This document shows, one piece after another, positions 49,662 through 58,322 of a DNA stretch of 64,000 bases. The translations under genes were made by a program, and so were the position numbers. Every line of letters starts with the position of its first letter. Within the stretch, counting starts at the first letter, position 1. Source of the stretch: Gammaproteobacteria bacterium. Lineage in GTDB: Bacteria; Pseudomonadota; Gammaproteobacteria; Steroidobacterales; Steroidobacteraceae. The notes beneath the pieces were generated by a model, which was not told the origin of the DNA, made no database searches, and saw only the letters and a program-made list of their open reading frames with translations. Where the stretch lies: positions 32,916 through 96,915 of the forward strand of contig JANYJY010000060.1 in assembly GCA_025358295.1 (NCBI GenBank), read 5' to 3'.

Positions 49662-51175
49662 TGCAGGGCGATCACCTTCTGTCGCTCCTGATTTGGCTGC
49701 CCATCCTCGGCGGTTTCGCTGCGCTGGGCCTGGGCGAAAAAGCCGTGACCGCCAAATGGCTGTCATTGATCGTCAGCGGTCTGACCTTTGTAATGAGCGT
49801 GCCGCTATGGACGTCTTTCAAGACGGGCACAGCCGCCATGCAGTTCCTCGAGCGCTCGCCGTGGATTTCGACCATCCATTCGGAGTACTACCTCGGAGTG
49901 GACGGCATCTCGATGCCCTTGATCCTGCTCACGACGTTCACCACCGTGCTCATCGTAATCGCGAGCTGGGAGAACGTGCAGAAGCGCATCGCTCAATATT
50001 TCGCCGCCTTCCTGATATTGGAAGGATTGATGATCGGCGTGTTCGCGGCCTTGGACGGCGTTTTGTTCTATGTGTTCTGGGAAGCGATGTTGATTCCCAT
50101 GTTCATCATCATCGGCGTCTGGGGCGGCCCGCGGCGCGTGTACGCCACCATCAAGTTCTTTCTGTACACCTTCATCGGTTCTCTATTGATGCTGGTCGCG
50201 CTCATTTACATGTACTTGAAGGCGCATTCGTATGAGCTGGCCGTGTTCCAGCACATGCCGTTGTCGCTTAACGAGCAGATTTTCATTTTCCTGGCGTTCT
50301 TTGCGGCGTTTGCGGTGAAAGTGCCGATGTGGCCGGTGCATACCTGGTTGCCCGATGCCCATGTGGAGGCGCCCACGGGCGGATCCGTCGTGCTGGCGGC
50401 CATCATGCTCAAGATGGGCGGATACGGTTTCTTAAGATTTTCCCTGCCCATTGCCCCGGATGCCAGCCGCGAATTGGACTGGTTGATCATTGCGTTGTCA
50501 TTGATTGCCGTGGTTTACATCGGGTTCGTGGCGCTCGCCCAGCGCGATATGAAGAAGCTGATCGCCTACTCCTCGATCGCGCACATGGGCTTCGTCACTC
50601 TGGGCCTGTTCATCGGCTTTCAGATCGAGTCCGCCACGGGCAGAACAGCCGGCATCGCCATGGGAATGGACGGGGCCATTGTGCAGATGCTCTCTCACGG
50701 CCTGGTATCGGGCGCTATGTTCTTGTGCGTGGGCGTGATGTATGACCGGGTCCACAGCCGCGAAATCAGCGCCTACGGCGGGGTCATCAACACCATGCCG
50801 AAGTTTGCGGCCTTCATGGTGTTCTTTGCGTTGGCGAACTCGGGCTTGCCCGGCACTTCGGGATTCATCGGTGAGTTCATGGTGATTCTGGCGTCGTTCA
50901 AGGCCAATGTCTGGTATGCCTTCCTTGCGGCCACTATTCTCGTGCTCGGCGCGGCCTATACCCTGTGGCTGGTCAAGCGTGTGATCTACGGCGAGGTGGC
51001 GAACGATCATGTGGCGGCGCTCAAGGACTTGAACGGCCGTGAGTTCTTGGTGTTGGGGGTGCTCGCCATAGCGGTTCTGGCGGTAGGTTTGTGGCCCGCG
51101 CCCTTGCTCGATGTGATGAGGGCCACCACGTCGCAGCTGGCCCAGCAATTGTTGGTATCGAAGATCCTTCCTTAA
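49649..51175 (+). CDS. nuoM: NADH-quinone oxidoreductase subunit M
   Basis: Antiporter-like proton-pumping subunit, about 508 residues and 14 helices. Key residues are in FYVFWEAMLIPMFIIIGVWGG (Glu), AVKVPMWPVHTWLPDAHVEAPT (Lys) and SSIAHMGFVTLG. Three in-frame ATGs (49649, 49658, 49661) overlap the end of nuoL; the first is given, but 49658 with an ATGA overlap is equally possible. Confidence 0.95.
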   Translation: MANMMQGDHLLSLLIWLPILGGFAALGLGEKAVTAKWLSLIVSGLTFVMSVPLWTSFKTGTAAMQFLERSPWISTIHSEYYLGVDGISMPLILLTTFTTVLIVIASWENVQKRIAQYFAAFLILEGLMIGVFAALDGVLFYVFWEAMLIPMFIIIGVWGGPRRVYATIKFFLYTFIGSLLMLVALIYMYLKAHSYELAVFQHMPLSLNEQIFIFLAFFAAFAVKVPMWPVHTWLPDAHVEAPTGGSVVLAAIMLKMGGYGFLRFSLPIAPDASRELDWLIIALSLIAVVYIGFVALAQRDMKKLIAYSSIAHMGFVTLGLFIGFQIESATGRTAGIAMGMDGAIVQMLSHGLVSGAMFLCVGVMYDRVHSREISAYGGVINTMPKFAAFMVFFALANSGLPGTSGFIGEFMVILASFKANVWYAFLAATILVLGAAYTLWLVKRVIYGEVANDHVAALKDLNGREFLVLGVLAIAVLAVGLWPAPLLDVMRATTSQLAQQLLVSKILP

Positions 51176-51184
51176 GGTCCACGC

Positions 51185-52645
51185 ATGCACTCTCTTGCTC
51201 AATTCGATGTCAGCCAGTTCAACGCCGGACTGACCTATGCATGTCCGGAGATTTTTCTCGGGCTGGCCGCCTGCGCAATACTGCTGCTGGATTTGTTGAT
51301 GAACGATTCGCAGCGGCGCTGGATCGGCACGCTGGCCGTGGTCAGCCTGCTGCTGACCGCCCTGTTGGTTGTCGTGCAGCCGGTGACCGGCAAGATCGTC
51401 GCGCTGGGCGGGCTGTTCGAACTGGACCGAATGGCGCAGGTGCTAAAGGCTGTCACCTTGCTGACCGTGGCCGTGGTCTTTGTGTATTCCACCGATTATC
51501 TGCGCAGGCGCGCCATCCTTAAGGCCGAGTACTACGTACTGGGATTGTTTGCGACCTTAGGCGCTATGGTGCTGATATCCGCGGCCAGCTTGATCACCCT
51601 CTATCTGGGCCTGGAATTGATGTCGCTGTGTCTGTACGCCATGGTGGCCTTCGATCGCGACTCCGGCATTGCGGCTGAGTCGGGTATCAAATATTTCGTG
51701 CTGGGATCGCTGGCCTCCGGAACGCTGTTGTACGGCATGTCCATCATCTATGGAGTCACCGGTAATCTCGAGCTGGCAGCCATCGCCAATGCCGTGCACC
51801 ACGGCTTGGGCGACAATATCGGCCTGGTATTCGGCATTGCCTTTCTCATCGTCGGGGTGGGGTTCAAGTTCGGCGCGGTGCCGTTCCATATGTGGATACC
51901 CGATGTGTACGTAGGCTCGCCCACCTGCGTGACCGTGTTCATCGGTACCGCATCGAAACTCGCAGCGTTTGCGCTCACGATGCGCTTGTTGCCTGAGGCC
52001 CTGGCCGGATCGCAGGCCGATTGGAGTCAGATGCTGGTGGTGATGGCGGTACTGTCGATGGCCATCGGCAATATCGTCGCCATTGCGCAAAGCAATCTCA
52101 AGCGCATGCTGGCCTATTCGACCATCTCTCATGTGGGCTATGTGCTGCTCGGAATCCTCTCGGGTACGGAGCAGGGCTATCAGGCGTCGATGTTTTACAT
52201 GATCAGCTATGTGCTGGTTTCCGCCGGCGCCTTCGGCATGATTTTGTTGCTGGCGCGGCAGGGCTTCGAGGCGGACAAGATCGTGGATTTCCGCGGGCTC
52301 AATGCGCGCAGCCCCTGGTTTGCCGGCATGATGGCCATACTTATGTTCAGCTTGGCGGGATTGCCACCCTTCATCGGGTTTTGGGCCAAGCTCGGCGTCA
52401 TTCAGGCGGTTCTGGGCGTGAATTACACCTGGCTCGCCGTGGTGGCGGTGCTGTTCTCCGTGGTCGGCGCGTTCTTCTATCTGCGGATCGTGAAGCTCAT
52501 GTACTTCGATGAGCCCACTGAGACGACTCCCATTGGTGGGTCGGCGCTGATGCGCACGGTACTCAGCATGAACGCACTATTGGTATTCGGGCTGGGAGTG
52601 ATTCCGGGTGTGCTGCTGCAGCTGTGTCAACAAGCCTTGCGATAG
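51185..52645 (+). CDS. nuoN: NADH-quinone oxidoreductase subunit N
   Basis: Third antiporter-like subunit, 486 residues, about 14 helices. Signatures are LYLGLELMSLCLYAMVAF (Glu), GVGFKFGAVPFHMWIPDVY (Lys) and YSTISHVGYVLLG. It closes the operon; the next gene begins 65 bases on with its own ribosome-binding site. Confidence 0.96.
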   Translation: MHSLAQFDVSQFNAGLTYACPEIFLGLAACAILLLDLLMNDSQRRWIGTLAVVSLLLTALLVVVQPVTGKIVALGGLFELDRMAQVLKAVTLLTVAVVFVYSTDYLRRRAILKAEYYVLGLFATLGAMVLISAASLITLYLGLELMSLCLYAMVAFDRDSGIAAESGIKYFVLGSLASGTLLYGMSIIYGVTGNLELAAIANAVHHGLGDNIGLVFGIAFLIVGVGFKFGAVPFHMWIPDVYVGSPTCVTVFIGTASKLAAFALTMRLLPEALAGSQADWSQMLVVMAVLSMAIGNIVAIAQSNLKRMLAYSTISHVGYVLLGILSGTEQGYQASMFYMISYVLVSAGAFGMILLLARQGFEADKIVDFRGLNARSPWFAGMMAILMFSLAGLPPFIGFWAKLGVIQAVLGVNYTWLAVVAVLFSVVGAFFYLRIVKLMYFDEPTETTPIGGSALMRTVLSMNALLVFGLGVIPGVLLQLCQQALR

Positions 52646-52710
52646 CGGGCGGCCCGCCCATGCCGGCGCAAGCTCCGGACTCTGCCTGTTCTTAAGCAAG
52701 GGAGATGCTG

Positions 52711-53307
52711 ATGATCACATTGTTTCACGCGCCGATGAGCCGCTCCGGAAGCATCGTATGGCTTCTCGAAGAACTCGGCGTCCCCTATCAAACCAAAATC
52801 GTGGACATTCGTCGCGCCGATGGAAGCGGTGCACGCGCAATGGAAAATCCCCATCCTCACGGCAAAGTGCCGGCACTGATTGACGGCGAGGACACGGTTT
52901 TCGAAGGCAGCGCGATCGCGCTCTATCTTTCGGACAAGTACCGCACGAAAACCATGGGACCCCTGACGGGTCAGCCCCAGCGGGGCGAGTATCTCTCCTG
53001 GCTGGCGTATCGCCCCGGCGTCATGGAACCTGCCATCCTCGCGCGCCGCTTTGAAATCAAACATGTATACGGCGCCATGGGCTGGGCTCCGGCGGACGAG
53101 GTGGAGGAGGTGCTCAACAACCACTTGGCTTCACGCAATTATTTTCTCGGCGACACCTTTTCCGCAGCAGACATCATGCTGGGCGGCAGCATCAATTTCC
53201 TGATGATGGCGAAAATGGTCAAGGAAACGCCCGTGATGTTGGCCTATGTCGCACGAATCACTGCTCGTCCTGCCTTTCATAAAATGATGGAGCACGATAA
53301 GCGCTGA
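52711..53307 (+). CDS. Glutathione S-transferase-like protein
   Basis: Cytosolic GST-fold protein of 198 residues. A thioredoxin-like N-terminal domain (FHAPMSRSGSIVWLLEELGVPYQ; cis-Pro in GKVPALIDGE; ESAI-type EGSAIALYLSDKY) is followed by an all-helical domain with the capping motif FSAADIMLGG. The substrate is unknown. The ATG at 52711 is chosen because AAGGGAG is then 6 bases upstream; the ATG at 52705 would abut it. Confidence 0.85.
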   Translation: MITLFHAPMSRSGSIVWLLEELGVPYQTKIVDIRRADGSGARAMENPHPHGKVPALIDGEDTVFEGSAIALYLSDKYRTKTMGPLTGQPQRGEYLSWLAYRPGVMEPAILARRFEIKHVYGAMGWAPADEVEEVLNNHLASRNYFLGDTFSAADIMLGGSINFLMMAKMVKETPVMLAYVARITARPAFHKMMEHDKR

Positions 53308-53325
53308 GCCGCATGTGTACCCGGC

Positions 53326-53353
53326 TTGCTTTGCCTCTTATGGTGGGTATAAT
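53326..53353 (+). promoter_or_regulatory. Promoter of tRNA-fMet
   Basis: TTGCTT (53326-53331) and a perfect TATAAT (53348-53353) are spaced 16 bases and lie 15 bases before the mature tRNA 5' end, so transcription should start a few bases upstream of the tRNA. Confidence 0.7.
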
Positions 53354-53368
53354 GATCGGCTCTTCCGG

Positions 53369-53447
<79 letters not shown>

Positions 53448-53503
53448 AAAATCAGCGACTTACGATTTTGACAAAGAGCGTCCATCTCTCCTTCGGGACG
53501 CCG

Positions 53504-53519
53504 TGTAAGCGCCATGTAA
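53504..53519 (+). repeat. Candidate integrase arm site, left
   Basis: TGTAAGCGCCATGTAA, 57 bases inside the left att, matches 15 of 16 bases with the sequence at 60858-60873. Position at both ends suggests integrase arm-type binding. Confidence 0.45.
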
Positions 53520-53659
53520 GCTACTTCACCTAGTCGTACGGCTTTGTGCGGGCCTGCTTAAATCCACCCACAATGCATAACTGAGAGGTTGGTAACGGTG
53601 GCCTAGATACCACGCGGCCTATTCTCTGAGTCATCACCACGACTTACACGGACGTAAAC

Positions 53660-54517
53660 ATGAATCCTCGATTTTGTCCTATAGCGATTGTCCTGCTGGC
53701 GTTCGCCGCTGGTGTTTCAAGCTGCGCGGTTAACGGCTTTGATAAGTACTACAAACCATCGCCCTCGGCTGAGCAAGTCGTGAAGTCACCGTATAACGCG
53801 CCACTGCCTACTTCGCCGCTCGTCTACAACTATTCAAATAACCCGAAGGCCGACAACCACAAAGCCCAGCAAGAGGGCTACGTGTTCATCGGCGAAGCCA
53901 GCTTTTATGCCAATGCAAATAAGGTTTCGGATTCTCAAGCAATTAGTCACGCCAAGAAGGTAGGGGCGGGCTTAGTACTCATTCACAGCGAATATAAAGA
54001 CACCATGTCTGGGTCGATTCCATGGACGGTGCCGAATGCTCCAATCGTTTCGACCGTCAACACGAGTGGAACGGTCAACGCATATGGTTCAGGCGGCTAC
54101 GCAAGTGGCACATACAACGGTACCAGCACGATAACGACTCCGGGTGGTGCAACGACGTATCAGATTCCTTATCAATTCGAGCGACACACATACGATGCGA
54201 CGTTTTGGGTGAAGAGGGCGACGGATAAACTAATGTTGGGGGTTAATCCCGCGCCGCTCTCAGACGAACAGCGGCACACGCTCCAGCGAAATTCCGGTGT
54301 AGTTGCTGCCGTTGTTGTCAGGGGCACGCCTGCGTTTCAGGCGAATATCCTTGAGGGAGACGTTCTCCTAAAAATTAACGACGAGGATTTGATAGACCCT
54401 TCAACATTCGTTTCTCAGTTGACGAAGTATGCAGGTCAAACGGTTAATATTCAGATTGTCCGCGAGGCGCAGCCCAAAAGTATTCAAGTCGTGCTGCGTC
54501 CGAGTCTGACCCCGTGA
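53660..54517 (+). CDS. Lipoprotein with C-terminal PDZ domain (element cargo)
   Basis: A 285-residue predicted lipoprotein: signal segment with lipobox VSSC at residue 22, a mixed domain containing EGYVFIGEASFYANANK and AKKVGAGLVLIHSEY, a Gly/Ser/Thr-rich middle (about residues 130-170, low complexity), then an aromatic strand region (QIPYQFERHTYDATFWVKR), and a PDZ-like C-terminal domain (about 205-283; GTPAFQANILEGDVLLKIND). I do not know its function. The start ATG lacks a good ribosome-binding site. Its stop overlaps the GTG of the next gene. Confidence 0.7.
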   Translation: MNPRFCPIAIVLLAFAAGVSSCAVNGFDKYYKPSPSAEQVVKSPYNAPLPTSPLVYNYSNNPKADNHKAQQEGYVFIGEASFYANANKVSDSQAISHAKKVGAGLVLIHSEYKDTMSGSIPWTVPNAPIVSTVNTSGTVNAYGSGGYASGTYNGTSTITTPGGATTYQIPYQFERHTYDATFWVKRATDKLMLGVNPAPLSDEQRHTLQRNSGVVAAVVVRGTPAFQANILEGDVLLKINDEDLIDPSTFVSQLTKYAGQTVNIQIVREAQPKSIQVVLRPSLTP

Positions 54518-54789
54518 ATAAAGTGGCGGCACTTGTTCTTGGGGTTGTCGTCTTCAGCGCTTACCCTGCTCGGAGCGCCGAGGTAGGCCAAGTCTTTCAA
54601 TCTCACACAGCCGACGGTAGCCCATATTGGGTGGTCCTCTGCATACAGGCGGACGAGTGCTTCGAGTTCGCCTACAAGTGGTGCGAGGGTGCCTATCAAC
54701 CCCTAGACAAGAGTTTCACGCCCATGGGCGGATTCCGTTTTTTGTGCAGAAAGTCACACAAGGCAGCAAGCCAAGCGCCGACGGGTTAG
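54514..54789 (+). CDS. Small exported protein of unknown function
   Basis: A 91-residue protein with an N-terminal signal peptide (about residues 1-21, ending AYPARSA) and a mature part with four cysteines (VLCIQADECFEF, YKWCEG, RFLCRK) that could form disulfides. The start GTG overlaps the lipoprotein stop (GTGA), so the two are coupled. I recognise no family. Confidence 0.6.
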   Translation: MNKVAALVLGVVVFSAYPARSAEVGQVFQSHTADGSPYWVVLCIQADECFEFAYKWCEGAYQPLDKSFTPMGGFRFLCRKSHKAASQAPTG

Positions 54790-54798
54790 CTGGCGCTC

Positions 54799-54996
54799 TC
54801 AGTGCCTTCCGCCGCCATGCCGCAGTACGCGCGCAAGGTTGCGGAGTGTAGGCCGAAGTCCACCCTTACACGCATTGCGGCGCGATATGCACTTACCGGC
54901 TTCGGACCGTGGCCCGGTGGAGTGCGTCCATGGCTGCCAGTTTCGTATCGCGTCCCGTTGCTGATTGCGTCGCTCCATCGTCCAACCGTTCGCCAT
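54799..54996 (-). CDS. Small conserved mobile-element protein
   Basis: A 65-residue basic protein with the pattern RNWQPWTHSTGPRSEAGK followed by SRRNACKGGLRPTLRNLARVL, which recurs in small uncharacterised proteins of phages and islands by my recollection. The ATG at 54996 has GGAG 8 bases upstream. It overlaps the 3' end of the upstream 222-residue gene by 104 bases in another frame. Confidence 0.6.
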   Translation of the reverse strand: MANGWTMERRNQQRDAIRNWQPWTHSTGPRSEAGKCISRRNACKGGLRPTLRNLARVLRHGGGRH

Positions 54997-55561
54997 GCGT
55001 TTGCTCCAATAGTTCGTTCGGCTGATTCTGATTTTCTTCCGCGCGCGAGCCCATGGAGGGCGGCGGGGCGGCCCCATTATTCACTTGCTGCGGACCGTTC
55101 GCGATGTTGGCTTGCTGAAAGAATGCCACCGGCCTGGGGTTTTTCATTTCGTGCAACGTCTCGGCTACCGCTCGGCATTGGCTCTGCGCCCTTAGCGCAA
55201 GCTTCAAGTAAATCGCGACCGTATCCGGATAGTGGCCGATGTTGGCGGCGGCCTGCCTTGTGAGTTTGTTAAACAAAAGGTCCAGCGTATGTGCCTGTGA
55301 TACCAACATGGCCTCGGGCCTGGCCAAATTGCCGTCGGCCACCAACTTGACGTGAACCATCAGGGTATCAACGAGTGCCTGTAGGTCGGGTTCGGGGAAT
55401 TCTGGCGCCAGCAGTTTTGTAGCGGTAATCCCGGCCTGAACTGTCGGCCGCAATGCTGTTGTCGCAAGTGCTTTGGCTTTACCTTGTCCATCGTCGGCCA
55501 GAATTGCCATGCTGGTGCTCGGCGTGCCAATGGAATTTTTGGCGGTCTTGGTCTTACTCAT
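54893..55561 (-). CDS. Conserved mobile-element protein of unknown function
   Basis: A 222-residue soluble protein with a helical core (about residues 60-145; SQAHTLDLLFNKLTRQAA, YLKLALRAQSQCRAVAETL) and a conserved KNPRPVAFFQQANIANGPQQ segment, then a Gln/Asn-rich disordered tail. Such proteins occur in proteobacterial islands with a linked small STGP-motif gene, as here. Function unknown; GAGGAAA lies before the ATG. Confidence 0.65.
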   Translation of the reverse strand: MSKTKTAKNSIGTPSTSMAILADDGQGKAKALATTALRPTVQAGITATKLLAPEFPEPDLQALVDTLMVHVKLVADGNLARPEAMLVSQAHTLDLLFNKLTRQAAANIGHYPDTVAIYLKLALRAQSQCRAVAETLHEMKNPRPVAFFQQANIANGPQQVNNGAAPPPSMGSRAEENQNQPNELLEQTHGERLDDGATQSATGRDTKLAAMDALHRATVRSR

Positions 55562-55605
55562 CGTGGGAGTTTCCTCGTCAGACGCCTGTCCCCGGAATCT
55601 CCCGG

Positions 55606-55678
55606 CCCCCTATAGGGGGACCGGGGATTTTCGGGCCTGGGATTTCCCGACTTCGGGGACTTCGGGGATTTTCGGGGA
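55606..55678. repeat. Palindrome and iteron-like repeats; candidate replication origin
   Basis: A perfect 14-base palindrome CCCCCTATAGGGGG (55606-55619) is followed by CCGGGGATT and three exact TTCGGGGA copies at 55652, 55661 and 55671 (9- and 10-base spacing). They fill the intergenic space between the primase-helicase stop and the next gene. Repeats of this kind near a replication gene often serve as an origin or autoregulatory site. Confidence 0.5.
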
Positions 55679-55679
55679 T

Positions 55680-57668
55680 TCAAGTCATTGTCCATAGCCA
55701 TCCATCGTTGCAGCCGAGAACGCCACGCGATGCAAGGCCGGTGATTGCTTCCCTGGCGCGTTCTGTGCGGCGGTCCTTCGCGCAGATTAGGCGACTAGCC
55801 ACATAAGTTATTGCCGCCTCCAGTTCGATGCAGCGACGGTATGGCGGGGCTCCAGGTTTGCCTATCGTGCCGTCCTTGAACAGCGGCTTGATTGCTTCCC
55901 ATGCCAGTTTTTGATTGCCGCCCTGTGGGAGATTCACGCGTTTGATTTCGGCTGCGGACCCATCCGGCACAACGACGCACGACGACACTGGCAAACTGTC
56001 GGCATCCATTCCCAAAGAGACAACATGCAGATTGAACGCGTGCCGCCCTCCGTCCTCACCGTCCTTGCTTTTCGTCAGTGTCCATTCGCGCCGGTCGCCG
56101 TTACGCGTCACTTCCACGGCCGCATCCAGGGCGGCAAAAAGGGAGCTATGCCCCCGCAACCCCTTGGCGGCATCCTTTCCAGTGTGATGAACAAGCACCA
56201 CTAGGCCGCCTGTCATTGCTTGCAATGCTTTGGCCGCCTCCAGAATTGTCCCCATGTCCTTGGACGAGTTTTCATCGGCCGTCGGCGCGGCTCGATTCAG
56301 AGTGTCGAGTATCACTACCGTCCCCTTGCCAATGCTTACAACGGCGACGGATAGGTCTTGAACGTCTTGCGGCTCGGTCAACTTGAATGGCTGAATGACT
56401 AGGTTCACTGACAACTGTTCGTTGTGGTGCATCTCCCATGCTTCGACACGCCTTCGCAGCCCTGCTTCGCCCTCCAGGGCGCAATACACGACAGGCGCTT
56501 GCGTTACCCTGAGTCCATGCCAATCCCGCCTCGAAGCGATTGCGGCGGCGGCATCCAACGCAAGGAACGATTTACCGGACGCGCTCGGGCCGTAGATGCT
56601 TGCCAAACCCTCGGCAGGTAACACGCCGTGGATTCGCCAGGTCAGCGGCGGGAGATTCCGAAGGTCCGCGCTTTTCAAGAGCCTGTAACGGAGCTTGGGT
56701 GCTGCGGGTGCTTGTGCGCGCGAAAGGATGTCTTCCACAGCGTCAAATCCGTCCCGCAATCCCAAGTCGCAAAGGTCGGCGTTCTTTGGCCAGCCATCCG
56801 GCATAGTTGCCACGGTGCCGCCCACGTCGCGTGCAATCGCTTCGGCGTCGGCCTCTTTACCCACGTCGGGGACGATTACTAGTGTCGCGGCGGAGTCGCG
56901 AGCGCGGAGCTCCGCCGCACGAGCCTTGACCATTCCCCAGCCGAAGCACACGACGGCAGCGCGGCCGGTTGCCTTCCAACATGCCCAAGCCGTGCCTATA
57001 CCTTCGGCTAGGTACACCGTGGCTCCGGCCTTTAAGGCGCCAACGGTGAAAGTTCCCGCCATCGGTGCGCCGGGAAGGTTCAGCTTGCTGGGTATATCGC
57101 GCGCGGCCACCGCTTTCGCAACGTCGGGCGGCGCAATGAATTGCAGGCTTGCCAAAACTCCTGCGTTGTTCGTGACGGGGACCACCAGCCAACCCGCCAT
57201 CCGCACTCCTCGAATCATCAAGGGGTCATTTGCTGGAACAACCCGCAGACCATTCGGCGTTCCGGCTTTCGCGAGAATGTATCCGTGGTCGTCTGGTGCA
57301 CCTACGCAGCGGTCCCATACACCGCGCGCACTCGAGTCTTTGCGCGGCTCTGCGGGCTTCTCCGTGCGCCGTGGCTCGCGTGCCGTTCCGTTCATCCGGG
57401 CATTGCGGCTAGGTCGGTGTCCATGCGCGGCGGCGGTCTTGTGCAGCGTCCTTTCGGTCACGCCACCGTTCGGCTTGATGCTTTTCCAGACGGCCGCAAC
57501 GTCGCGTTCGCCTTTGTAGTTAACAGCGGTCGCGCTCCAGTTATGGAAGTCCTCGAAGTCGAGACCGGCCGCTTTCGCAGCCATGCCGATTTTTACCCAC
57601 TCAGCGCGGCCGCAGTCGGCGGGGATGAACATCAGGGCTTCGCGGGCGCGGTCAATTTCACTGTCCAT
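55680..57668 (-). CDS. Primase-helicase replication protein (PriCT-2/Toprim/RepA-like ATPase)
   Basis: A 662-residue protein. Residues about 5-70 match a PriCT-2 primase-associated domain (ALMFIPADCGRAEWVKIGMAAKAAG); about 195-300 a Toprim-like domain (VYLAEGIGTAWACWKATG, LVIVPDVGKEAD); about 340-560 a RecA/RepA-type ATPase with Walker A GPSASGKS and Walker B VVILDTLNR and the LVVLVHHTGKD motif. It probably starts replication of the excised element. The ATG overlaps the upstream gene by 11 bases. Confidence 0.85.
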   Translation of the reverse strand: MDSEIDRAREALMFIPADCGRAEWVKIGMAAKAAGLDFEDFHNWSATAVNYKGERDVAAVWKSIKPNGGVTERTLHKTAAAHGHRPSRNARMNGTAREPRRTEKPAEPRKDSSARGVWDRCVGAPDDHGYILAKAGTPNGLRVVPANDPLMIRGVRMAGWLVVPVTNNAGVLASLQFIAPPDVAKAVAARDIPSKLNLPGAPMAGTFTVGALKAGATVYLAEGIGTAWACWKATGRAAVVCFGWGMVKARAAELRARDSAATLVIVPDVGKEADAEAIARDVGGTVATMPDGWPKNADLCDLGLRDGFDAVEDILSRAQAPAAPKLRYRLLKSADLRNLPPLTWRIHGVLPAEGLASIYGPSASGKSFLALDAAAAIASRRDWHGLRVTQAPVVYCALEGEAGLRRRVEAWEMHHNEQLSVNLVIQPFKLTEPQDVQDLSVAVVSIGKGTVVILDTLNRAAPTADENSSKDMGTILEAAKALQAMTGGLVVLVHHTGKDAAKGLRGHSSLFAALDAAVEVTRNGDRREWTLTKSKDGEDGGRHAFNLHVVSLGMDADSLPVSSCVVVPDGSAAEIKRVNLPQGGNQKLAWEAIKPLFKDGTIGKPGAPPYRRCIELEAAITYVASRLICAKDRRTERAREAITGLASRGVLGCNDGWLWTMT

Positions 57669-58014
57669 CGGAGCAACCTGCGCCAGCCAGTGCGGCTTTC
57701 GATATGCAGTCGGCGCTTAACTGGTAACGTGCAATGAGGCGGGCTGGGCAGGTCCGCGACGGCCGCTGAATGTCGATTGTTTCAACGGGCCAGCCCAACT
57801 TGCGGAGCTCGTGGATGGCGGCGGCGAGCCTCCAAGAGTCGGTGCTTTCGATAAAATCACCGTGGTCGATATGATTGCCGGCCAGCAACGTATTCAACGC
57901 GCGCCAGGGCAGGCTTCCTTGCTTGGGATAGGTCGGGCAAAATGACGGCGGGTCAATCAGCGGCAGTTGTTCACCTGCCCCGGAAGATGCTTGGCGGCGC
58001 TCCGGGGCGTTCAT
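57658..58014 (-). CDS. Helix-turn-helix protein (HTH_39-like)
   Basis: A 118-residue protein whose middle (residues about 35-80; LNTLLAGNHIDHGDF, WRLAAAIHELRKLGWPVET) resembles the short winged-helix HTH_39 domain of phage and island proteins. The C-terminal part has two cysteines. The ATG overlaps the previous stop (ATGA) and its end overlaps the primase-helicase start, so the three genes are coupled. Regulatory or replication-accessory role is an inference. Confidence 0.6.
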   Translation of the reverse strand: MNAPERRQASSGAGEQLPLIDPPSFCPTYPKQGSLPWRALNTLLAGNHIDHGDFIESTDSWRLAAAIHELRKLGWPVETIDIQRPSRTCPARLIARYQLSADCISKAALAGAGCSDGQ

Positions 58015-58229
58015 TTCGCGGTGCCCGCCAAAATACGGCGGATTTCCGCGACCGGCCACGCTAGGCGGCCATAGACGCGGACCGGGCGCAGCGGCCCGTT
58101 TTCTTTGCAAGCCCAAATGCGCAGGGTTTGCGGCCGACGTAGCAAGTAATGTGCAGCGGCGGCGGTCTCAACATTCGTTCTTGTTTCGTGTTCCAGGGGC
58201 GGGAACAGTTGAACTTCGTTCGCATCCAT
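58011..58229 (-). CDS. AlpA/excisionase-like DNA-binding protein
   Basis: A 72-residue protein with a MerR-like winged helix: TAAAAHYLLRRPQTLRIWAC then RPVRVYGRLAWPVAEIRRIL. Such proteins act as excisionase or activator of the integrase in P4-like elements. An excellent ribosome-binding site (GGAGG, 7 bases upstream) precedes the ATG. It heads the coupled replication gene set. Confidence 0.7.
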   Translation of the reverse strand: MDANEVQLFPPLEHETRTNVETAAAAHYLLRRPQTLRIWACKENGPLRPVRVYGRLAWPVAEIRRILAGTAK

Positions 58230-58322
58230 CTGACAACCTCCATCCGGCTATCGCCGTGTTGAAAGTCCAGATTGAAAGTTAGGGAGTGTCCTCCCCCGCA
58301 AGTGTCCCCCGCTCCCCCAATT

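Noticed and set aside
55580..55682. CRISPR-like reading of the GGGGA repeats
   Set aside because: Units are 8 bases with almost no spacers, unlike CRISPR repeats; no cas genes.
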